NCBI RefSeq assembly: GCF_014646295.1
Contig: NZ_BMNE01000001.1
Location: 248,001-312,000 of the forward strand
DNA: 64,000 nucleotides
Reading direction: 5' to 3'
From: Nocardia rhizosphaerihabitans
Lineage (GTDB): Bacteria; Actinomycetota; Actinomycetes; Mycobacteriales; Mycobacteriaceae
Below the pieces are notes generated by a model. That model made no database searches. It was not told the origin of the DNA and saw nothing but the letters and a program-made list of their open reading frames with translations. Positions 22,487 to 29,737 of the stretch are shown here, one piece after another. The position numbers were made by a program, and so were the translations under genes. Position 1 is the first letter of the stretch. Every line of letters starts with the position of its first letter.

Positions 22487-24895
22487 TCAGCGGTGGTGCA
22501 TCGACTCCTCGTTGTCGTAGCCGAGGGTGACGTCGTGGGTGATCTCGCCGCGGGTCACCGACACCTGGCTGGCGACCGGCGGGTAGCCGCGCGCCACGAC
22601 GGTGTACTCGCCTTCCGGCAGGTCGGGGACCAGGTACCGGCCCTTCTCGTCGGTGCGGGTGGTGGCCGCCGGATCGCCGCCCGCGGCGAGGACGGTGATC
22701 TGGACATCGGCGACGGGGCGGTCACCGTCGACCCAGGCCGAGCCGACCAGGATGGCCATCGGCTCGAGATCGATGTCGTGGTGCAGCGAGCCCGTCTCCG
22801 GGACGGTCAGCGCGACCGCGGACGGGCGCATATGGTCGGCGACCGCGACCAGCGTGTACGTCCCGCTCACGACATCGCGGCACACGTACACTCCGTCCTC
22901 GCCCGTGATCGCCGCACCGACGACGTCACCCTCGGGATCGGTGAGGGTCACGGTGGCGCCGAACAGCGGTTCGCCGCGCCGCGCCGACCGCACGGTGCCG
23001 GTGAGTTCACCCGCCCCGGTGAGCATCAGGTCGACGTGCAGCGCCCGCTCCCCCAGTGACACGCTCACCGCCTCGGGCTGGTGTCCCGCCGCGGCGGCGA
23101 TGAGGACATAGTTTCCCGGCTGCGGCGCCGCGATGACATAGGCGCCGTCGGCGTCGCCGTTGCCGCGCGCCACCTGATGACCGTGCTGGTCGATCAGGGT
23201 GAGGATGGCCGCGGGCACCGGGCGGGCATCGTCGCGGCGCAACAGCCCCGCGATGACCCGGCCGGTCGCGGCGGGCCGCAGGTGATCGACCATCTCGTGC
23301 GCGTCGTGCAGGCTCACGTCCCGCAGCAGCGTGCCGTCGGAACCCTCCTCGGGCGCCGGATCCTCGCGCAGCGGAATCTCTTTCATGAACACCATCACCA
23401 GGCAGGCCACGATGGCGAGATCCGCGGCGAGCAGGAAGACACCCTGCATCGCGTCGGTGAAACCGGCCAGGATCGGCATCCGCAGCTCGTCGGGCAGCGC
23501 GGCGATGCCGGAGGTATCCCGTTGCAGCGCATCCAGACCCGCCGCGTCGAGACCGGCGGGCAGGCTGCCGCCGAACGCGGACAGGATCGATCCGGGCAGC
23601 CGATCGAACAGGACGGTGAGGAACACCGCGACACCCAGGGTGCCGCCCAGCTGGCGGAAGAAGGTCGCCGACGCGGTCGACACCCCCATCTCGGTGCTCG
23701 GCACGGCGTTCTGCGCGGCGATGATCAGCGTCTGCATGCAGCCACCGAGGCCGAAACCCATGATCGCGCTGTAGGCGAGCGGCTGCCACAGCGGGCCGTC
23801 GTAGCCGACGTGGGCGAACAGCGCGCAGCCGATCGCCAGGATCAGCGCGCCGAGGACCGGCAGTACCTTGTACCGTCCGCTGGCCTTGGTGATCAGGCCC
23901 GACAGGTGCGCGCCGACCATGATGCCCAGCACCAGCGGCAGCATCAGCAGACCCGCCTCGGTCGGCGAGAAACCACGCACGACCTGCAAGTACTGCGGAA
24001 CCATGGTGATCGCGCCGAACATCGCGACACCGACAAGGAAGCCGCCGAGGATGGCGATGCTGAAGGTCGAACTGCGGAACAATCGCAGCGGGATCAGCGC
24101 CGCGTCCTTCATGAAGAACTCGACGATCAGGAACAGCACGAGCCCGCCCGCGCCGATTCCGTAGCAGAGCAACGACTTCGGCGAGGTCCACCCCCACACC
24201 CGGCCCTGCTCGGCCACGAGGAGCAACGGCACGACAGCGACGACGAGGGTGAGCGCGCCGAGCCAGTCGATCCGGCTGCGCCTGCGGATGTGCCCCACAT
24301 TCAGCACCCGCGCGACGACCAGGAACGCCAATACGCCGACCGGCACGTTCACCAGGAACACCCAGCGCCAGCCCTCGATCCCGCCCAGGCTCTCGTATTC
24401 GGACAGGAACCCGCCGACCACCGGGCCCAGCACCGTCGCGATGCCGAACACCATGAGGAAATACCCCTGGTAGCGGACCCGTTCGCGAGCGGGCACGATA
24501 TCGCCGACGATGGTGAACGCCAGCGACATCAGCCCGCCGGCGCCCAGTCCCTGGAACGCGCGGCAGGCGGCCAGCTGGTACATCGTGGTCGCGAAGCAGC
24601 AGGCCGCCGAGCCGATGACGAACAGGGCGATCGCCAGCAGATAGAACGGTTTGCGCCCGTAGATGTCGGCCAGTTTGCCGTAGAGCGGCGTGGTGACGGT
24701 GGCGGTGATCAGGTATGCCGTTGTCGCCCACGCCTGTTCGTCGAAGCCGTCGAGACTGTTCGCGATCCGCACGATCGCGACGCTGACGATGTTCTGGTCG
24801 AGCGCGGCGAGGAACACCCCGAGTAGCAGGCCGGACAGAATCGTGAGTGTCTGGCGGTGCGTGAGGCGTGGTTCGGCAACGACGGTATCGGTCAT
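22487..24895 (-). CDS. DHA2-family MFS exporter with C-terminal carboxypeptidase-regulatory-like domains
   Basis: 802 residues from the ATG at 24895 (an in-frame start at 24949 is possible). Residues 1-530 are a 14-TM EmrB/QacA pump: LDQNIVSVAIVRIA in TM1, YGKLADIYGRKPFYL (motif A), VLGPVVGGFLSEY (motif C). Residues about 540-800 hold three repeats of a Ig/transthyretin-like fold, each with a GxV(R/A) strand, a D..G.Y.. turn (DADGAYVIAAPQPGNY, GEDGVYVCRDVVSGTY, DEKGRYLVPDLPEGEY) and a V-D strand. If the pump has 14 helices, the C-terminus is cytoplasmic, an odd place for such domains. Substrate unknown. Confidence 0.85.
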   Translation of the reverse strand: MTDTVVAEPRLTHRQTLTILSGLLLGVFLAALDQNIVSVAIVRIANSLDGFDEQAWATTAYLITATVTTPLYGKLADIYGRKPFYLLAIALFVIGSAACCFATTMYQLAACRAFQGLGAGGLMSLAFTIVGDIVPARERVRYQGYFLMVFGIATVLGPVVGGFLSEYESLGGIEGWRWVFLVNVPVGVLAFLVVARVLNVGHIRRRSRIDWLGALTLVVAVVPLLLVAEQGRVWGWTSPKSLLCYGIGAGGLVLFLIVEFFMKDAALIPLRLFRSSTFSIAILGGFLVGVAMFGAITMVPQYLQVVRGFSPTEAGLLMLPLVLGIMVGAHLSGLITKASGRYKVLPVLGALILAIGCALFAHVGYDGPLWQPLAYSAIMGFGLGGCMQTLIIAAQNAVPSTEMGVSTASATFFRQLGGTLGVAVFLTVLFDRLPGSILSAFGGSLPAGLDAAGLDALQRDTSGIAALPDELRMPILAGFTDAMQGVFLLAADLAIVACLVMVFMKEIPLREDPAPEEGSDGTLLRDVSLHDAHEMVDHLRPAATGRVIAGLLRRDDARPVPAAILTLIDQHGHQVARGNGDADGAYVIAAPQPGNYVLIAAAAGHQPEAVSVSLGERALHVDLMLTGAGELTGTVRSARRGEPLFGATVTLTDPEGDVVGAAITGEDGVYVCRDVVSGTYTLVAVADHMRPSAVALTVPETGSLHHDIDLEPMAILVGSAWVDGDRPVADVQITVLAAGGDPAATTRTDEKGRYLVPDLPEGEYTVVARGYPPVASQVSVTRGEITHDVTLGYDNEESMHHR

Positions 24896-25071
24896 GGAAA
24901 AGCCCTGGTTCTGATCGGCTGGCAAGTGGGGGTCGATCATGCGGCCCACACGAGGGCCGACAACCCCGCTGCGAGGAAAACTTTGCGCCGCGGGTGGAAC
25001 TCTTCATGCACTGGTGCGCAGAGCTTACCCACGTCGAATACGCCGCCGTCAACGAGGGATCAAGTGACCGC

Positions 25072-25449
25072 TCATTTCGCACCGAATCGATAGGCCGCGG
25101 CGATCAGTACTGCCAGTTCCGGATCACGCGCCTCGGCCATGGAATGCACGACGACCAGGTGATTCCAGCGCGATCTGCCGACCTGATTCACCCGATACAC
25201 CGGTGGTCGCGCCATTTCCTCGTCGATCGCGAGCATGATTTGGACGGTGCCTTCCGGATTCCGGCCGGTGATGTTGTAGAGCGATACCCACGCGAACTTG
25301 CGGACGAGTCCGAAGGTGATCTGCGATGCCACCGACAGTTCCGCCGGACCGTCGGCCGCGATCAATTCCCGCAGCACGGTGAAGATCTCGAGAGAATGCG
25401 GTTTGCCCGCGAAGAAGGTTTCGATCGCGGCGTCGACGGAATCGCTCAT
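25072..25449 (-). CDS. Small hypothetical protein, DUF5655-like
   Basis: 125 residues starting in the stop of the sirtuin gene (ATGA). PHSLEIFTVLRELIAADGPA, then SVASQITFGLVRKFAWVSLY, resembles the DUF5655/DUF1801-like proteins that carry a conserved arginine-rich strand; there is no catalytic motif. The coupling to a sirtuin is the only functional hint. The ATG at 25449 is preferred because of the overlap; upstream in-frame codons lie inside the sirtuin gene. Confidence 0.7.
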   Translation of the reverse strand: MSDSVDAAIETFFAGKPHSLEIFTVLRELIAADGPAELSVASQITFGLVRKFAWVSLYNITGRNPEGTVQIMLAIDEEMARPPVYRVNQVGRSRWNHLVVVHSMAEARDPELAVLIAAAYRFGAK

Positions 25450-26312
25450 CGCCCGGCGACCGCGCTCGGTGTGGTGAGCCGTTCGGCCAAGGCGCACAGC
25501 GTCTCCGAGCAGCCTGCGTCGATGCGCACGGCGGCCAGTTCGTCGGCGCGGGTGCCGCCTCGGTTGATGATCACCACCGGCACACCGTTTTTCGCGGCGC
25601 GCCGCACGAAACGCAGGCCCGACATCACCGTCAGCGACGAACCCGCCACGAGCAGCGCCTGCGCGTCGTCGACCAGGTCGAAGGCCGCGGCCACCCGGTC
25701 GGCGGGCACGGATTCACCGAAGTAGACGATGTCGGGTTTGAGCATGCCGCCGCAGGTCGCGCAGTCGAGCATCCGGAACCGCGCGGTATCGGTCACCACC
25801 GCGTCCGCGTCGGGGGCGACTTCGATACCGGTCGCCGCTGAAACATGTTCGGCGAAACCGGGATTCGCCTCTTCCAGCCGCTCGGCCAGCGTCATGCGCG
25901 AGATCATCGTGGGGCAGCGCAGGCAGCACACCCGCGCGTAGGTGCCGTGCAGGTCGATCACGCGCCGCGCGCCCGCCTTGGTGTGCAGGAGGTCCACGTT
26001 CTGGGTGATCACGCCGGAGACCACCCCGGCGCGTTCCAGCTCGGCGACGGCCCGGTGTCCCCGATTCGGGCGCGCGGCGTCCATCCGCCGCCAGCCCAGG
26101 TGGTTGCGGGCCCAGTAGCGCTGCCGGAACTCGGCGTCGCCGACGAACTGCTGGTAGGTCATCGGGTTGCGCGGCGGCGAGTCGGGCCCGCGATAGTCGG
26201 GGATGCCGCTGTCGGTGCTCAGGCCCGCTCCGGAGATCACCACGAGGCGGCGCCCGGCCAGCAGGTCGGCCGCGCGCTCCACCGCGGTGTCGTCCGGGGC
26301 GGGATCCACCAT
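25446..26312 (-). CDS. Sirtuin NAD-dependent protein deacylase
   Basis: 288 residues. NAD-binding VVISGAGLSTDSGIPDYRG, TQNVDLLHTKAG, catalytic His in DLHGTYARVCC, and Zn ligands in CCLRCP and CATCGG. Then LKPDIVYFGESVP and AGSSLTVMSGLRFV complete the Sir2 fold. The long insertion between the Zn cysteine pairs (about 50 residues) is seen in class II-like bacterial enzymes. It removes acyl groups from lysines using NAD. The ATG at 26312 is followed by an in-frame GTG at 26309. It overlaps the small downstream gene by 4 nt. Confidence 0.9.
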   Translation of the reverse strand: MVDPAPDDTAVERAADLLAGRRLVVISGAGLSTDSGIPDYRGPDSPPRNPMTYQQFVGDAEFRQRYWARNHLGWRRMDAARPNRGHRAVAELERAGVVSGVITQNVDLLHTKAGARRVIDLHGTYARVCCLRCPTMISRMTLAERLEEANPGFAEHVSAATGIEVAPDADAVVTDTARFRMLDCATCGGMLKPDIVYFGESVPADRVAAAFDLVDDAQALLVAGSSLTVMSGLRFVRRAAKNGVPVVIINRGGTRADELAAVRIDAGCSETLCALAERLTTPSAVAGR

Positions 26313-26468
26313 TAATCCACTGTACGAGCGGTCGCCGGGACGGCGGGCGGCCGGGTCGCGGCGGTGAACACGCCGGACCGAGTTGCGTGCCGCGCAGGTC
26401 GGGCGACATGATGGCTCATCTGCCCGGCAGCACGCACCGCGTGCGAGATCGACCGTCAGAGGAAACCT

Positions 26469-26924
26469 GTGTCCGACAACGACGAGTACGGCCGCGCCGC
26501 GCTCAACGCCGCGGTCGACGGGACCATCGTCGCCGTCCGCCGGATGTTCTACGTCCTGGGCGACGACATCGACCGCACCGAGGGCCCGATCGAATTCACC
26601 TTCCACAACGGCTCGACGCTGCTGCTCGACGCCGGCGTCGACGGCGCGGAACTACGGATCGGCGCGGCACCGTGGCGTGACCCGTTCGAACCGCTGGTCG
26701 ACCCGGTGAACATCGAATACGTCGCCATCTCGGGCAAATACACCGCGTTCGACGTCACCGACGAACCGCCCTACGACGTGCTCGCGGGCCGCCGGGTCGA
26801 CGCGGTCTCGGTCGTCCCGCTCCCCGACGGCAGGCCGCAGGCCGCCACGCTGTACCTCGGCGAGGGCATGGTGAAGGCGGAGTCCATCGCCGACGAGCTG
26901 ATCGTGACCCTGGTCCCGGCATGA
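26469..26924 (+). CDS. Hypothetical protein, first of an overlapping pair
   Basis: 151 residues, GTG start after GAGGAAA. Predicted alpha helix then beta-rich: VDGTIVAVRRMFYVLGDD, EGPIEFTFHNGSTLLLDAGV, VEYVAISGKYTAFDV-like strands and LYLGEGMVKAESIADEL at the end. No known motif was recognised. It overlaps the next gene by 4 nt (ATGA), so the two products probably act together. Single-domain beta-rich partners of this size are common among immunity or chaperone-like proteins, but that is only suggestive. Confidence 0.72.
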   Translation: MSDNDEYGRAALNAAVDGTIVAVRRMFYVLGDDIDRTEGPIEFTFHNGSTLLLDAGVDGAELRIGAAPWRDPFEPLVDPVNIEYVAISGKYTAFDVTDEPPYDVLAGRRVDAVSVVPLPDGRPQAATLYLGEGMVKAESIADELIVTLVPA

Positions 26925-27472
26925 GTTCGTCGGCCCTGGATCGACTACGCGGACTGTTCCGTCGCCGCGGCGCCGCGCACCCGGCCTTCGCGACGACACC
27001 GCTGCGCCCGGAGTTCAGCGGCGAAGACCTGCCGGGGAACCGGGTCTGGCACGACAGTCACGTCGCCTATCTCGGCGCGACGGACCGCGCGCGATTCCGC
27101 CTGCACGCGCGCGACGGACTCCTGTACACCGCCGACGGCACCCTGTTCGACACCACCGAGGCGAGCACCCTGTGGTCCCCCACCGGCGGTCGCGCGATCT
27201 TCGTCATGGACGCCGACGGCGTCATCTACAGCTCGCCCCGCCACCTGCTCGGCCGATTCCACCATTCCAGTTTCCTGGCCGGTGGCCCTGTCGCCGCCGC
27301 GGGCGAGCTGGTGGCGCGCGACGGCTGGATCATCCTGGTCTCCGATCACAGCACGCACTACCGCCCGGCTCCCCGGTTCACGCACCAGATTCTGGACAGC
27401 CTTCGCGCACAAGGCATTCCGACCGACGCCGTGTCCGTGGAATTCCATTTCGCCGAGCAGACCGGCACCTAG
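26921..27472 (+). CDS. Hypothetical protein with HSSFLAGGPVAAAGE...HYRP signature
   Basis: 183 residues, no signal peptide or TM helix. After a basic N-terminus (LDRLRGLFRRRGAAHPAF) the protein reads LYTADGTLFDTTEA, IFVMDADGVIYSSP, then HSSFLAGGPVAAAGELVARDGWIILVSDHSTHYRP in pieces, and a C-terminal helix (FTHQILDSLRAQGI). The HSSFLxGG...AGE...(S/T)xHYRP block is recalled from plant IQM proteins and from C-terminal domains of bacterial polymorphic toxins; its biochemical role is not established. It is coupled to the gene upstream by ATGA overlap. Toxin, sensor or metabolic roles are all open. Confidence 0.72.
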   Translation: MSSSALDRLRGLFRRRGAAHPAFATTPLRPEFSGEDLPGNRVWHDSHVAYLGATDRARFRLHARDGLLYTADGTLFDTTEASTLWSPTGGRAIFVMDADGVIYSSPRHLLGRFHHSSFLAGGPVAAAGELVARDGWIILVSDHSTHYRPAPRFTHQILDSLRAQGIPTDAVSVEFHFAEQTGT

Positions 27473-27566
27473 GGCCTGTTCGGAGTCCGCCGTCGCGGCG
27501 GTGACACGGTGCGCGGTTACCCGCGTCGGGGCGCTGCTCGAGGCAGCATGAGGCGCGGCGGAATGG

Positions 27567-27950
27567 GTGAACCGGGTGGCAGGGAAGGTGTGTGGGCGGG
27601 TGCGGGCAGCGGTTCCTGGGCAGGTCAGGTGGCGGGCGGGCTGGGGCGTGGCGGCGGGATTGTTCGTCGCCGTATTCGTGCTGGTGCCCGCGACCTTCGC
27701 GGTGCAGGACGCCTGGGAGGTGCCGGTGCCGCGGACGATCGCATTCGCGGAGATCGAGCCGATCCAGACCTCGTACTGGCTGAGCTGGGCGCTGACCCTG
27801 GCCGCGCTGCTGACCCCGACCCTGCTGCTGGCGCTGCTGCCCGCGGCCCGGATGATCGCGCTCGGCTATCTGCTCACCACCACCGCCACCGGGTTCGTGC
27901 TGTGCGCGACCACCGTTGGCCTGACGTTCAGCGGCCTCGATCCGGCGTGA
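27567..27950 (+). CDS. Small membrane protein, unknown
   Basis: 127 residues, GTG start. Three predicted TM helices: VAAGLFVAVFVLVPATFAV, WLSWALTLAALLTPTLLLAL and ALGYLLTTTATGFVLCATTV. Basic N-terminus and a short extracytoplasmic loop (QDAWEVPVPRTIAFAEIEP). No family recognised. Its last 23 bp overlap the 3' end of the convergent thioesterase gene. Confidence 0.55.
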   Translation: MNRVAGKVCGRVRAAVPGQVRWRAGWGVAAGLFVAVFVLVPATFAVQDAWEVPVPRTIAFAEIEPIQTSYWLSWALTLAALLTPTLLLALLPAARMIALGYLLTTTATGFVLCATTVGLTFSGLDPA

Positions 27951-28782
27951 CCTGGGTCAGGGCGAACTCCTCGGACAGGGTGTCGATGACCGAGCCGTGG
28001 ATCTGCCGGTGCTCGTTGGCCAGCGCCGTGGTGGTGCAGATACCGAACGCGCCCTCGGCGTCGTAGAGGACCGCAGCGCCCGCGGCGATGCCGTCGTCGC
28101 TGAGATGCGATTCCGCCTCGATGCCCATCTCGAGCCCGATCGGCATGCGCGAGAACGTGATCGAGACGTCGGTGTTGATGAACCCGATGCCCTCGGTGCC
28201 CCAGTTGGTGACCAGGCTGGTCTGCTCACCGGCCATGGCGGCGAAGCAGAACGGGGAGGACTCCTCGCCCGCGACCACGGGGATATTGCGCACCCACTTG
28301 CGTTTCCTGGCGTCGTTCTGGTGCTCGGTCATCTTCACCGACCACCCGTTGCCGTCGCTGCCGAACAGGTGCATGGCCGCGTCGACGGTGGCGAGCGCGT
28401 CACGCGGCGGCAGCGGCCGTTCCCGCTCGGGCCGCCACACCTCCCCCGGCGGCTGGGTCGACCGCTTCAGCAGCAGCGCACTGCCCCGCGCGACCGGCTC
28501 GCCGCCGGAACGCAGCACGATCGCCACCGCGCGGACCCGTTTGCCGTCGCGGATCAGTTCGCTGTCGACGGTCAGCGACACCGCGGGCACCGCCCGGTGC
28601 AGATCGACGGTGAGCCGGGCGGGCGCGAACCCGTCGTCGCAGTAGCGCGCCTCGACTTCGCGGGCGATCAGCCCGCACACCGGCGGCCCGGACAGCGTGC
28701 TCGGGGCCCACAGGCTCATGGAGAACCGGGTCGGCTGGAAAACGCCGTCGTCCTGCGTGAAGTACGCCGGAGAATTGCTCAT
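27928..28782 (-). CDS. Acyl-CoA thioesterase-family protein (double hotdog)
   Basis: 284 residues: YFTQDDGVFQPTRFSMSLWA, LSGPPVCGLIAREVEARY, APARLTVDLHRAVPAVSLTV, then TNWGTEGIGFINTDVSITFS and SDDGIAAGAAVLYDAEG near the end. This is the two-hotdog thioesterase-like family of mycobacteria and Nocardia. Each hotdog has the conserved R(F)xxxLWxxxxLSGPP start or a DVSITFSR strand. It probably hydrolyses a CoA ester. A perfect KstR-type palindrome lies 68 bp upstream, linking it to sterol or lipid catabolism. A close paralogue follows upstream at 28886-29737. Confidence 0.82.
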   Translation of the reverse strand: MSNSPAYFTQDDGVFQPTRFSMSLWAPSTLSGPPVCGLIAREVEARYCDDGFAPARLTVDLHRAVPAVSLTVDSELIRDGKRVRAVAIVLRSGGEPVARGSALLLKRSTQPPGEVWRPERERPLPPRDALATVDAAMHLFGSDGNGWSVKMTEHQNDARKRKWVRNIPVVAGEESSPFCFAAMAGEQTSLVTNWGTEGIGFINTDVSITFSRMPIGLEMGIEAESHLSDDGIAAGAAVLYDAEGAFGICTTTALANEHRQIHGSVIDTLSEEFALTQVTPDRGR

Positions 28783-28849
28783 TGCGACTCTCTTCTGCCC
28801 TGCTACCGGCACCCGCGTGCCGTGGTGCGCCCACGCACCACGATCAGAG

Positions 28850-28863
28850 TAGAACGCGTTCTA
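28850..28863. promoter_or_regulatory. KstR-type operator TAGAACGCGTTCTA
   Basis: Perfect 14-bp palindrome matching the mycobacterial/rhodococcal KstR consensus TnnAACnnGTTnnA, 68 bp upstream of the thioesterase start at 28782. Other TetR regulators of acyl-CoA genes use similar dyads, so the cognate protein is not certain. Confidence 0.7.
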
Positions 28864-28885
28864 GTTTTCCGGCAAGTCGGGCAGC

Positions 28886-29737
28886 TCAGGCGCGCTGCCT
28901 GCCGCCGCGCTGCGGAATGTAGGCGTCGATGGCCGCGCCGCTGATCTGTCTGCGCTCGTTGGCGACGGCCGACACGGTGCACACACCGAATTCGCCGTCC
29001 GCGTCGTAGAGCACGGCCGAGCCCGCCGCGATGCCGTCGTGGCTGAGGTGATTGCCCGCTTCGATGCCCATCTCCGGGCCGATCGGCAACCGGGCGAAGG
29101 TGATCGAGACATCGGTGTTGATGAAGCCGATTCCCTCGGTGCCCCAGTTCGTCACCAGGCTGGCCTGCTCGCCCGCCATGGCGGCGAAGACGAACGGCGA
29201 CCCGGCTTCCCCGGCCACCACCGGGATGCCGCGCACCCACTTGCGTTTGCGGGTGTCGTTCTCGTGGCGGGAGATCTCGACGGACCAGCCGTCGCCGGAC
29301 CCGTCACTGTCGAACAGGTGCACGGTCGGTGCGACCGAGGCCAGCAGCTCCGCCGGCGGCAGCGGCGGCCGCCGCACCTCGCGCCACACCTCTCCCGGCG
29401 GCTGCGCCGAACGCTTCAGCAGTACCGCCGAGGCCCGCGCGACCACCACGCCCTCGGCGCGCAGCACCGCCTGCGCCGCGCGCACCCGGTTGCCGTCGCG
29501 GGTCAGCTCACTGTCCACGGTCAACGGGACGGCGGGCACGGGCTGATGCAGGTCGACGGTGAACCGGGCGGGCACGAATTCGCCGGTGCGGTACCGGTTC
29601 TCGATCTCGCGGGCGAGCAGTCCGCACACCGGCGGGCCGGACAGGATGCCGTCGGCCCACAGGCTCCGGCCCCACGATGTCGGCGTGTACACCTCGCCGT
29701 CACGCCGGAAATACGCGGCGGGCTGCTCGGTACTCAC
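28886..29737 (-). CDS. Acyl-CoA thioesterase-family protein (paralogue), coupled to cobN
   Basis: 283 residues, GTG start whose GTGA overlaps the cobN stop. The blocks YFRRDGEVYTPTSWGRSLWA, ILSGPPVCGLLAREIENRY, TNWGTEGIGFINTDVSITFA and SHDGIAAGSAVLYDADGEFG align almost block for block with the neighbour at 27928, so the pair arose by duplication. Coupling to cobN is unexpected for a thioesterase and may be positional only. It ends 23 bp short of the palindrome driving the second copy, which therefore has its own promoter. Confidence 0.82.
   Translation of the reverse strand: MSTEQPAAYFRRDGEVYTPTSWGRSLWADGILSGPPVCGLLAREIENRYRTGEFVPARFTVDLHQPVPAVPLTVDSELTRDGNRVRAAQAVLRAEGVVVARASAVLLKRSAQPPGEVWREVRRPPLPPAELLASVAPTVHLFDSDGSGDGWSVEISRHENDTRKRKWVRGIPVVAGEAGSPFVFAAMAGEQASLVTNWGTEGIGFINTDVSITFARLPIGPEMGIEAGNHLSHDGIAAGSAVLYDADGEFGVCTVSAVANERRQISGAAIDAYIPQRGGRQRA

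Noticed and set aside
24965-24982. Dyad-like CCCCGCTGCGAGGAA upstream of the MFS pump gene
   Set aside because: The right arm does not match CGGGAA and no TAnCGT hexamer lies at the fixed spacing.
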